This document shows positions 17,734-24,489 of a stretch of DNA of 40,561 bases, piece by piece. Each line of letters begins with the position of its first letter. Position 1 is the stretch's first letter. This DNA is from Corynebacterium sp. (lineage in GTDB: Bacteria > Actinomycetota > Actinomycetes > Mycobacteriales > Mycobacteriaceae), in the NCBI GenBank assembly GCA_030527885.1, contig JAUMZY010000018.1:1-40561 (forward strand), read 5' to 3'. The notes below the pieces were generated by a model. The model saw only the letters and a program-made list of their open reading frames with translations, made no database searches and was not told the origin of the DNA. The position numbers were made by a program, and so were the translations under genes.

Positions 17734-19083
17734 ATGAGCAAGAAACCATTCTGGACCAAAGCCCTCGCATCCCTCATTCTCGCTGGGAGCCTGACCCTCG
17801 CAAGTTGCAGCACCGGCGCAACCGATACGAACAACGCTGCCGCCAACGCCAGCAGCAGCATTTACCAGGTTGCAAACACCAGTGCCAACAATACGAGCAG
17901 CGAAACCATCGCCGCCACGGCCCAAGCTGCTGCGGACTTCCTCAATACGTTGAGCGATGAGCAAAAGGAAAAAGTCCTCTACGATTTCAACGATGAATCC
18001 AAAACCACCTCTTGGTCTAACTTCCCCGTCACCTTCGTCGAACGCTCCGGCCTCAAACTCGGTGACCTGACCGAAGAGCAGCAAGCCGCCGCCATGAAAG
18101 TCATGAAAACCCTCCTGAACGAGGAGGCCTATGCCAAAGTCACTGGCATCATGGCTGGCGACCAAGTGCTAAAGGAACAAGCCAACTCCGCCGACCTTGG
18201 TGACACGGAATACAACATTGCGTTCTTCGGCAACCCCAGCAGCACCGGTGATTGGGCCATCCAATTCGGTGGGCACCACGTGGGTATTAACGCCACCTTC
18301 ACCAATGGCACCATCACGTTCGCCCCCACGCACCTCGGCACGCAGCCCACCACCTACACCGATAGTAATGGCAAAACCCAATCCGCCTTGGGCGCCATGT
18401 ACACTACAGCCTTCGACTTCTATAACTCCCTCACAGATGAGCAGAAACAGAAGCTCTACCAGGGGGAGGAGTTAAAAACCATGGAGTGTGAGCCAGGCGG
18501 CACCTGCGACTATCCGACCGGCACGGGTTTGAAGGGCTCTGAGCTTACCGACGAGCAAAAGCAACTACTGCTGCAGGTGATTGCGAACTGGACGAACCTG
18601 GCTGATTCGCAGACGACCACGACCACCATGAACGCCATCAGCGAAACTCTGGATGACACGTATGTGAACTGGTCGGGTGCCACCACGTATGATACGTCAC
18701 AGGGCAAGGGCATTTACTTCCAGATTTCCGGCCCGAAGGTGTATATCGAACTGGCCAGCCAGGATAATGATGCCGGCGCCACCATTGATGGGGTGCAGAC
18801 TTCTGGTTGGGGCCACATCCACACCATTTACCGCGATCCCACCAACGATTACGCTGGTAGCGCCACGCAGCAGGAAAGCAGCGGACCAACCGGGGGTCCC
18901 GGCGGTGAAGGCGGCCCTGGTGGGAATGGTGGTCCCGGCGGCTCCGGGGGTACTCCACCGAATGGCACCCCGCCGAACGGTACTCCGCCTAACGGTAACT
19001 CCGGCGCCCGCCCAACTGGCACACCTCCCAGCGGGAACCAGCAGGGACAGCAGTCCACTGGTTCCCAGCAGGAACAGAGCTAA
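17734..19083 (+). CDS. DUF3500-domain lipoprotein with Gly/Pro-rich C-terminal tail
   Basis: A 449-residue exported protein. The signal peptide ends in a lipobox (LTLASC, Cys at residue 25), predicting a membrane lipoprotein. The body (about 60-375) carries the DUF3500 pattern of repeated LSDEQ/LTDEQ helices (FLNTLSDEQKEKVLYDF, FYNSLTDEQKQKLY, LTDEQKQLLLQV), the FGGHHVGINATF segment and the late WGHIHTIYRDPTNDYA end. DUF3500 function is unknown; the conserved histidines suggest a metal or heme-like site, but this is inference. The last ~75 residues are low complexity: GPGGxGG repeats, then three TPPNG units and a Gln/Ser end, probably a wall-spanning or surface stalk. A strong terminator follows. 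Confidence 0.85.
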   Translation: MSKKPFWTKALASLILAGSLTLASCSTGATDTNNAAANASSSIYQVANTSANNTSSETIAATAQAAADFLNTLSDEQKEKVLYDFNDESKTTSWSNFPVTFVERSGLKLGDLTEEQQAAAMKVMKTLLNEEAYAKVTGIMAGDQVLKEQANSADLGDTEYNIAFFGNPSSTGDWAIQFGGHHVGINATFTNGTITFAPTHLGTQPTTYTDSNGKTQSALGAMYTTAFDFYNSLTDEQKQKLYQGEELKTMECEPGGTCDYPTGTGLKGSELTDEQKQLLLQVIANWTNLADSQTTTTTMNAISETLDDTYVNWSGATTYDTSQGKGIYFQISGPKVYIELASQDNDAGATIDGVQTSGWGHIHTIYRDPTNDYAGSATQQESSGPTGGPGGEGGPGGNGGPGGSGGTPPNGTPPNGTPPNGNSGARPTGTPPSGNQQGQQSTGSQQEQS

Positions 19084-19089
19084 TTAATG

Positions 19090-19121
19090 TGCACCACGTC
19101 CTAGCTGCGTGGTGCTTTTCT
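19090..19121 (+). terminator. Rho-independent terminator after the DUF3500 gene
   Basis: GCACCACG (19091-19098) pairs perfectly with CGTGGTGC (19108-19115), loop 9 nt, followed by TTTTCTT. Confidence 0.9.
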
Positions 19122-19135
19122 TATGCGCTGTTGTG

Positions 19136-19149
19136 GGCGTCGAAAAGCA
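19136..19149 (+). repeat. Dispersed 14-mer GGCGTCGAAAAGCA, copy 1
   Basis: Exact copy in the gap between the DUF3500 terminator and the convergent permease gene. The match to copy 3 extends to 18 bases (GGGCGTCGAAAAGCAAAG). Confidence 0.6.
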
Positions 19150-19161
19150 AAGTGAGCACGC

Positions 19162-20175
19162 TCATGTGAGCATGACGGTGGCATACACCATGGCGATGAT
19201 GGATGTGGGGAATAGCCCAGCCAGGTAGTAGCGGAATAGTTTGGGGGAAAAGATCACGCCAAAGCCGCTGTCAATGAAGGTCACTTTGGTTACTTGCCGC
19301 GATCGGCTTCTGATGATGCCGGCCCATAATGTGGAGATCATGACGAGTAACCCGGCGATCAGGATGCTGCCGGGGTGGGTGACTATCACCAGGTGCACGG
19401 CGCCTAGCAGCGCATAGATGACAAGGATGGGGTATTTTGTTGTTTCTGGTGCGCCGAGTTGTGTGAAGTCCCCGAGGCTTGCGATGTTGCCGCTCAGGGT
19501 ATTCCACAAGAAAAAGAACAGCACGGCTGCTTGTGGCATGAGGGCTTGGGATAGGGCGATGGTCAGGCTGAGGATAACCAGCATCGACAGTAGTAAGTGC
19601 CGTTGCCGGAAGAGGCGGCGGAGGGAAATCAGCAGATAGTTTGATGTTGGGGTTTGATCCCGCCAGGTGAGATGCGCGGCGGTAATCCCCTGGTTAACGG
19701 TGGTGGAATCAAGTACCATCAGCGCTGCGTAAGACAGCAGGTTTTTGGTACCAGCGTTCAGCAGGGTGGGGATGGTGGTTTTCTTGAGCAAGCCCACCCC
19801 GGCGCGACACAACAGGCCGAGCAGCGCATAGAGGATAATGGACCCGGTGGCGGCCCCAATGATAGCCCCGAGCAGGGTGAAAATCCCTAACTGCACAATG
19901 ATTGTGCGCAGTGGAAATGTGAGGGTGCCGGATGGTCGTACTTTGTACAGCCAATCTGTGTAGGGCAATGATTTCAGGGCGAAGAATTTTTCTGCGAGGA
20001 GCGCTGCTGTGAAGAGGAATATCACTCCGGCACCGGCGCTGAGCCAATTCATTTCCGAACCCACGGCTTGGAGGCGCTGCGCCACCACCCAGGTGAGGAA
20101 TGAGTACAGGATGGCACTACCTGCGACGATCAGTATTATGCCACGAATGAGTGTGGTGATGTGGTGGGTTTTCAT
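19162..20175 (-). CDS. Membrane permease subunit, probably of an ABC transporter
   Basis: A 337-residue integral membrane protein with about 7-8 hydrophobic segments (first at about residues 9-30, last close to the C-terminus). No recognisable enzymatic motif. Its start overlaps the end of the preceding ABC ATPase by 4 bases, and the ATPase has no other partner in the operon, so it is inferred to be the transmembrane subunit. A charged loop (about residues 170-190, LRRLFRQRH) may contact the ATPase. I do not recognise a closer family and the substrate and direction are unknown. Confidence 0.75.
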   Translation of the reverse strand: MKTHHITTLIRGIILIVAGSAILYSFLTWVVAQRLQAVGSEMNWLSAGAGVIFLFTAALLAEKFFALKSLPYTDWLYKVRPSGTLTFPLRTIIVQLGIFTLLGAIIGAATGSIILYALLGLLCRAGVGLLKKTTIPTLLNAGTKNLLSYAALMVLDSTTVNQGITAAHLTWRDQTPTSNYLLISLRRLFRQRHLLLSMLVILSLTIALSQALMPQAAVLFFFLWNTLSGNIASLGDFTQLGAPETTKYPILVIYALLGAVHLVIVTHPGSILIAGLLVMISTLWAGIIRSRSRQVTKVTFIDSGFGVIFSPKLFRYYLAGLFPTSIIAMVYATVMLT

Positions 20176-20753
20176 GATGCTAGCTGCACAATCTCATCGC
20201 ATATGTTCAAAAGTGTGTGCGAGTGGGTGGCTATGATGATGGTTGTTCCGTGGGCGGCTTTTTCGCGCAGTTGGTCGCAAAGGGTTTGCACCCAGGTGGC
20301 ATCAAGGTGCCGCTCTGGTTCGTCTAGCGTGACGACGTCCGCAGGTAGCGTTAATTGCGCTGCCAGGAAGGTTCGCTGTTGTTGGCCGCTTGATACTCTG
20401 TTGGGGGATTTCTCCAGGATGCTTGTTAGCTGCCACAGCTTCGTGGCTGTGGTGTAGTCGACGTGGTTGACCTTATGGAGGATATTGAGGTGTTCCCCGA
20501 TGGATACATCTGGGTAGAACTCGGGTGTTGCGATGTGGATGATGCGGCCGGTTGCTTGGGGGCTTGTCACCGGCATGTTATTGATGTGAATGGTTCCGCT
20601 CAATGGGAAAATTTCGCCGGCTAGGGTTCTAAGTAGTGTTGTTTTTCCTACTCCGTTGTTGCCGCTGATGCCGTAGATTTTTCCTGGCTGTAACTCTTTG
20701 TGCAGTTCCACTATGGGGGTGGAATAGCCGATGGTTCCATGGATAGAAAGCAT
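20172..20753 (-). CDS. ABC transporter ATP-binding protein
   Basis: A 193-residue ATPase, short but complete: Walker A GNNGVGKTT, signature VSSGQQQR, Walker B DVVTLDEPERHLDA, and H-loop ATHSHTLL. It is about 20-40 residues shorter than typical ABC cassettes. ATG 20753 is chosen because it begins the cassette directly; a GTG at 20810 overlapping the previous stop (GTGA) would add 19 residues and cannot be excluded, and there is no strong ribosome binding site for either. It is the fourth gene of a VOC-ArsR-AHSA1-ABC-permease operon. Confidence 0.88.
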   Translation of the reverse strand: MLSIHGTIGYSTPIVELHKELQPGKIYGISGNNGVGKTTLLRTLAGEIFPLSGTIHINNMPVTSPQATGRIIHIATPEFYPDVSIGEHLNILHKVNHVDYTTATKLWQLTSILEKSPNRVSSGQQQRTFLAAQLTLPADVVTLDEPERHLDATWVQTLCDQLREKAAHGTTIIIATHSHTLLNICDEIVQLAS

Positions 20754-20806
20754 GGGGTTAATTTTAGGCGGTGGGCCTGTTGTGATGTTTCCATCACCTA
20801 TAAAAA

Positions 20807-21304
20807 TCACGAAACCTGCTCGGCAAAACACTGAAGGATCTGGTCCCACCCCTGCGTGTAGCCAGATTGCAGGCCGAAGTGTTTCGGGTCGATGCCTTGC
20901 CAGCCAGAATACACAAGGGTGACTTTCGTGGTAGCTGGTGAAAGTGCCATGAACGTAACGGTGACGATGGTTTGTTCTAGGCCAGGGGTGACATGCCAGT
21001 TCAGGGAAAACCGGTGGGGTGGCTCCCAAGTGAGGAAAGTGCCCCAGTCGGCGCTACTACCATCGCGGTGGATTTCGGTTATGGTTCCACCAGAACGGCG
21101 ATCAACTTCGATTGCAACGATTTCACTGGAATCCGCTAACGAATAGTGGCGCAACGGCCACCAGTCGGCCAATGTATCGACGAACAAATAAAACGCATCA
21201 GAAGCAGGGCATTGCACTGTAACTTCCGCTATGACCGCGTCTGCCAGGGGGTTTGGTTCCGATTGAGTTTGCGGTACTTCTGACAGGTGTCGATGATGAT
21301 CCAT
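20807..21304 (-). CDS. SRPBCC / AHSA1-domain protein
   Basis: A 165-residue START-like (SRPBCC) protein of the AHSA1 type. The pattern is VTVQCPASDAFYLFVDTLADWWPL, GGTITEIHRDG, WGTFLTWEPPHRFSLNWH, TVTVTFMALSPATTKVTLVYSGW, and a C-terminal GWDQILQCF. These proteins have a hydrophobic cavity. Genes coupled to an ArsR repressor and a VOC protein are common in actinobacteria, but their ligands are mostly unknown. It starts 3 bases after the ArsR stop, which implies coupled expression. The first 25 residues are a nonconserved His/Gln/Pro-rich extension. Confidence 0.85.
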   Translation of the reverse strand: MDHHRHLSEVPQTQSEPNPLADAVIAEVTVQCPASDAFYLFVDTLADWWPLRHYSLADSSEIVAIEVDRRSGGTITEIHRDGSSADWGTFLTWEPPHRFSLNWHVTPGLEQTIVTVTFMALSPATTKVTLVYSGWQGIDPKHFGLQSGYTQGWDQILQCFAEQVS

Positions 21305-21307
21305 TCG

Positions 21308-21652
21308 CTATCCTGCCTCTTGTTGATCAGTTGAGTTGTCGTGATATTCGGTTTCGGCGAGTGTTTGCGCCACTTTCAGGCTTGCTGCCCATAGGTCATT
21401 GAGGTAAGCGCGTAGTTCTTCCAGCGCTTGGGCATCAGCCCGGTAAAGCCGGCGAGTGCCATCGCGGCGTTCAACAATAAGACCAGCGTTTTTGAGCACC
21501 CGGAGGTGTTGGGAGATGGCTGAGGCGGAGACATCGGAAAAGTGCGCGCTGATGCGGCCGGCTGGTAGTTCGTTTTCTGCAACGAGCTCCAGGATTGCGC
21601 GGCGCCGGGGTTCGGCGAACACTTGTAGCGCTTGATCGCGGTTGAGGGTCAT
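21308..21652 (-). CDS. ArsR-family winged-helix repressor
   Basis: A 114-residue winged-helix regulator: FAEPRRRAILELVAENEL, the recognition-helix region ASAISQHLRVLKNAGLIVERRDGTRRLYR, and a C-terminal helix. No metal-binding CxC motif is present, so it belongs to the nonmetal ArsR group often paired with AHSA1 proteins. ATG 21652 overlaps the VOC stop (ATGA); the open frame 27 bases further upstream is VOC coding sequence. It probably represses its own operon through the TTTAGTAC/GTACTAAA repeat upstream of the VOC gene. Confidence 0.9.
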   Translation of the reverse strand: MTLNRDQALQVFAEPRRRAILELVAENELPAGRISAHFSDVSASAISQHLRVLKNAGLIVERRDGTRRLYRADAQALEELRAYLNDLWAASLKVAQTLAETEYHDNSTDQQEAG

Positions 21653-22023
21653 TGTGCGTTCAGGCCTGCTTGGTCCCACAGGCCAATGCGATTGCCGTCG
21701 GGGTCGGCGAAGACTGCGATTGTGCCGAAGTCTGGGATGTCTGTTGGTTCTTGGACAACTGTGCCGCCAAGTTCAACTGCGCGGGCCAGGGCGGCAATCA
21801 GGTCGGGTTCGTGGAAATAGATTCTGACGCCGCCGTTATCATTGCGGTCTGATGCACCGATGCCGCCGCCAATTGAGTTTTCACCTGCGTTGGTGTTCAC
21901 GATGCCGTAGCCGCCAGCATCTGGCAGTACGTGCACAGTCCATCCGAACATTTGCTGGTAGAAGGCCTGTGCTTGTTCTACGTTTGGTGAAGTTATTTCA
22001 AAGTATGACAGTTGCGCTCCCAT
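21649..22023 (-). CDS. VOC-family (glyoxalase/bleomycin-resistance fold) protein
   Basis: A 124-residue protein with a beta-alpha-beta-beta-beta repeat typical of VOC proteins: SYFEITSPNVEQAQAFYQQMFGW at the start, GGVRIYFHEPDLIAALARAVELGGTVVQEP in the second half, ending FADPDGNRIGLWD. Conserved metal-ligand-type positions (His/Glu) are only partly kept, so substrate or binding role is unclear. First gene of the five-gene operon with ArsR, AHSA1 and ABC subunits. Confidence 0.88.
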   Translation of the reverse strand: MGAQLSYFEITSPNVEQAQAFYQQMFGWTVHVLPDAGGYGIVNTNAGENSIGGGIGASDRNDNGGVRIYFHEPDLIAALARAVELGGTVVQEPTDIPDFGTIAVFADPDGNRIGLWDQAGLNAQ

Positions 22024-22052
22024 GGCATCCCTTTCATTCAGTCAAAACTTAA

Positions 22053-22084
22053 TTTAGTACAGACTAAAATAGACAAGTACTAAA
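22053..22084. promoter_or_regulatory. Candidate ArsR operator in the VOC / membrane-protein divergent region
   Basis: TTTAGTAC (22053-22060) and GTACTAAA (22077-22084) are perfect 8-bp inverted arms with a 16-bp spacer that itself contains ACTAAAATAG. The site lies 30 bases upstream of the VOC ATG and 57 bases upstream of the divergent membrane gene. Confidence 0.55.
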
Positions 22085-22140
22085 AATCAACCCCTAATCA
22101 ACAATAACTTAACACACCATTGCGTTTATACAACACTAAT

Positions 22141-22728
22141 ATGCATGAACCCAAAGAAACATCAGATAATCCCCACCCAATCATGCATGCGCTAACAAAC
22201 CGCATGGTGATTTGGGCGCATCGCTACCAATTACGCAAGGCGGAAAAGTGGCAGGAGCGTCACGATCGCCTGGCAACATGGTTCCCCGCCTGGCGCACGC
22301 AGGGGCGGTGGAAGTTCCCCATCACCATCTACCACGCATCGTTAATAGTCATGTTGTTCTGTGCGATTGCGCAACGCTGGTGGCCAAACATCCTTAGCCT
22401 TTGGCTGATCTGCACTTTCATTGCGTCATGGGCGCTCACTACTTTGCGCATCAGCATCATGTTGAAGGACTCCGCCCCGGATGACTTCTTGGATGAGTAT
22501 GAGTATTCGGTGTTGAGCACCTGGAAGTCAATTTCTTTCCGGTTGCTCTCCGCAAGCATCGTGGTAGCCATAGGCCTGTTGGCAATCATTTCCCGATTCG
22601 ACGTTACCGCTAGTGACCAGTGGGTTTTTACTGTGGTGCTGCTCATGATTGTAGCATTCGTCAGTGTGAGCACGCTTCCGGCCATGGCGTATGCCCTCAC
22701 TTTCCCCTACGAACCGGAAGATGCTTAG
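22141..22728 (+). CDS. Small membrane protein, paralogue of the 23057 gene (regulator-less copy)
   Basis: A 195-residue protein with a basic N-terminus (LTNRMVIWAHRYQLRKAEKWQERHD) and four hydrophobic segments. It is clearly homologous over its length to the protein at 23057 (LTNRVVIWSHRYQLRRAEKWQKYHD; both with DSAPxDxLDEYEYSV and ending ALTFPxxPED). By homology the conserved protein begins at MHALTNR (ATG 22183). ATG 22141 lies in the same frame and adds 14 residues that derive from the start of a lost regulator gene. A promoter remnant nearly identical to that of the Xre gene precedes it, so leaderless expression from 22141 is plausible. Function unknown. Confidence 0.75.
   Translation: MHEPKETSDNPHPIMHALTNRMVIWAHRYQLRKAEKWQERHDRLATWFPAWRTQGRWKFPITIYHASLIVMLFCAIAQRWWPNILSLWLICTFIASWALTTLRISIMLKDSAPDDFLDEYEYSVLSTWKSISFRLLSASIVVAIGLLAIISRFDVTASDQWVFTVVLLMIVAFVSVSTLPAMAYALTFPYEPEDA
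22145..22195 (+). pseudogene. Remnant start of a lost Xre regulator gene (16-codon leader)
   Basis: ATGAACCCAAAGAAAC (22145-22160) is identical to the first 16 bases of the Xre gene at 22797, and the 21 bases before it are also conserved (gapless alignment at an offset of 652; about 32 of 37 bases match). After codon 5 the similarity ends, and this frame closes at TAA 22193-22195, inside the membrane gene. This indicates a duplicated regulator-membrane unit from which the regulator was deleted. Confidence 0.6.
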
Positions 22729-22737
22729 CAGCCTGAA

Positions 22738-22751
22738 GGCGTCGAAAAGCA
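22738..22751 (+). repeat. Dispersed 14-mer GGCGTCGAAAAGCA, copy 2
   Basis: Exact copy directly after the stop of the first membrane gene and just upstream of the Xre promoter. The match to copy 4 extends to 16 bases (AAGGCGTCGAAAAGCA). Confidence 0.6.
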
Positions 22752-22760
22752 TACAAAAAC

Positions 22761-22797
22761 TTGACCCATCGTTGTGTTTATACAATATTTATATATA
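22761..22797 (+). promoter_or_regulatory. Promoter of the Xre-membrane-NatAB operon, probably leaderless
   Basis: TTGACC (22761-22766) and an AATATT -10 (22784-22789, 17-bp spacing) place the start of transcription at about 22797, the A of the Xre ATG. No Shine-Dalgarno sequence lies between. Confidence 0.55.
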
Positions 22798-23057
22798 TGA
22801 ACCCAAAGAAACGTCCAACGATTCCCATCTTTAACCGGGTGCGGTTGCTGCGAGTTGAACGCGACCTGTCCCGCGCTGACCTGGCCGCAAAAACTGGTGT
22901 GAATCCCCAAACCATCGGGGCTCTAGAGCGCGGCGATCACTCCCCCAGCCTGGACCTGGCAATGCGCATTTGCGAGGTTTTCGAACTCCCCATCGAGGCG
23001 GTGTTCAGTCGAAAAGAATTTAAGCCCCTGTCCAGCAGCATGTACCAGCGAACCTGA
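22797..23057 (+). CDS. Xre-family helix-turn-helix regulator (Cro/CI type)
   Basis: An 86-residue DNA-binding protein with a single HTH domain: VRLLRVERDLSRADLAAKTGVNPQTIGALERGDHSPSLDLAMRICEVFELPIEAVF. This is the short stand-alone regulator type often found beside membrane proteins and ABC exporters. ATG 22797 follows directly on the -10 region, giving a likely leaderless message. Its stop overlaps the next gene's ATG by one base (TGATG). It is inferred to autoregulate the operon; the operator may lie in the TTTATACAATATTTATATAT stretch, which is conserved in the upstream duplicate. Confidence 0.9.
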   Translation: MNPKKRPTIPIFNRVRLLRVERDLSRADLAAKTGVNPQTIGALERGDHSPSLDLAMRICEVFELPIEAVFSRKEFKPLSSSMYQRT

Positions 23058-23608
23058 TGATGCGCGCGTTAACGAACCGAGTGGTCATTTGGTCTCACCG
23101 TTACCAGCTGCGGCGGGCGGAGAAATGGCAAAAGTACCACGACCAAGCCGCCAAGATACTCCCTGCCTGGCACACCCCGGGGCGACGCAAATTCCTCATC
23201 ACCAGTTACTATCTCTGCTTGGTGCTGCTGCTGTTCTGCGCCATCCTGCACGTCTGGTGGCCAGAGGCCTTGTCTGGCTGGATGGCCTTCACCATCGTCA
23301 TGCTAATCATATGGGACGTCTTACGGGTGTCCATTTGTTTCAGGGATTCCGCACCCAAGGACCTGCTGGACGAATACGAGTATTCAGTGATCATAACCTG
23401 GCAGTCCATTTCATTCCGCGTGCGCTCCGGAACCATGGCATTCATAATATTCTCGATCACCATGACCCCACATATCCCCGCTAAATATCAAGCAGAGTGG
23501 GCATACACCTTGGAGCTCCTATCCGCCCTGATACTTATCTTGTTCGTCACACTGCCCACGATGGTGTATGCCCTCACTTTCCCCCACAACCCAGAGGATG
23601 ATGATTAA
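23057..23608 (+). CDS. Small membrane protein between Xre regulator and NatAB-like exporter
   Basis: A 183-residue protein with four predicted membrane segments (about residues 46-66, 70-92, 124-142, 152-172). It has a basic N-terminal cytoplasmic region and a conserved acidic loop DSAPKDLLDEYEYSV. Paralogue of the 22141 gene. It overlaps the ABC ATPase gene by one base (TAATG) and follows the regulator with a one-base overlap, so all four genes are coupled. It could act as a sensor or accessory subunit of the exporter; this is inference from context only. Confidence 0.8.
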   Translation: MMRALTNRVVIWSHRYQLRRAEKWQKYHDQAAKILPAWHTPGRRKFLITSYYLCLVLLLFCAILHVWWPEALSGWMAFTIVMLIIWDVLRVSICFRDSAPKDLLDEYEYSVIITWQSISFRVRSGTMAFIIFSITMTPHIPAKYQAEWAYTLELLSALILILFVTLPTMVYALTFPHNPEDDD

Positions 23609-24489
23609 TGCCCACGTTAGAAATACGCAATTTACATAAAACCTTCGGCGACGTCACCGCCCTACGGGATGTCACATTCACCGTTCAACCAGGAGAAATC
23701 TACGGCTTCGTGGGTTCCAACGGTGCCGGCAAATCCACCACGATGCGCATCATTTTAGGGGTACTCACTACAGACTCCGGCGAAGTGCTTTTCGACGGCA
23801 CCCCGATCACCGAAACCATGCGCCGCACCATCGGCTACATGCCAGAAGAGCGCGGCCTGTACGCTAAAGAAAAAATCCTGGACCAGCTAGTATTCCTCGC
23901 CCGGCTGCACGGCCTCAACACAAAGCAAGCCACCCGAAATGCCAAGGAACTCCTAGAACAATTAGGCCTGGCGGAACGCAAAAACAACCAACTCGATAGC
24001 CTCAGCCTAGGCAACCAACAACGAGTACAGTTGGCGGCCTCCCTTGTGCACAACCCACAAATGCTGGTCCTCGATGAACCCTTCTCCGGACTAGACCCCA
24101 TCGCCGTCCAAGTCATGAGCGACATGCTCATAGACCGCGCCAACCAAGGCGTACCAGTGTTATTTTCCTCCCACCAATTAGATTTAGTGCAACGGTTGTG
24201 TGACCGCGTAGGCATCATCGTGGGCGGACAAATGCGCACCCAAGGAACCGTAACGGAACTACGCGACCAAGGCCCCGAATTATATGAGGTGTACACCCCG
24301 GCGCGGGATTGGTATCCGGCAGGCTGCGACGTAGTCGAGCAAGGGCCGGACCATGTGGTGTTGAGCAAACCAGAACACATAAGCGATCAAGATATTGTGC
24401 GGGCAGCAATAGCTGCGGGCCCGGTGCATTCATTTAAACGCCAAATTCCAGATTTGGTGGAGCTGTTTAAGGAGGTTGTTGTCGCATGA
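23608..24489 (+). CDS. ABC exporter ATPase, NatA-like
   Basis: A 293-residue ATPase with Walker A GSNGAGKST (37-45), a signature variant LSLGNQQRVQLAA, Walker B MLVLDEPFSGLDP and H-loop SSHQLDL. The YMPEERGLY motif and the C-terminal ~80-residue extension are typical of the NatA / Na+-export and drug-export ATPases (DRA family). Pairs with the permease that overlaps it (ATGA). The substrate may be a cation, a peptide or a drug and cannot be read. Confidence 0.92.
   Translation: MPTLEIRNLHKTFGDVTALRDVTFTVQPGEIYGFVGSNGAGKSTTMRIILGVLTTDSGEVLFDGTPITETMRRTIGYMPEERGLYAKEKILDQLVFLARLHGLNTKQATRNAKELLEQLGLAERKNNQLDSLSLGNQQRVQLAASLVHNPQMLVLDEPFSGLDPIAVQVMSDMLIDRANQGVPVLFSSHQLDLVQRLCDRVGIIVGGQMRTQGTVTELRDQGPELYEVYTPARDWYPAGCDVVEQGPDHVVLSKPEHISDQDIVRAAIAAGPVHSFKRQIPDLVELFKEVVVA

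Noticed and set aside
18900-19010. CRISPR-like or tandem DNA repeat in the DUF3500 gene
   Set aside because: The repetition is in-frame coding for GPGGxGG and TPPNG units and has no spacer structure.
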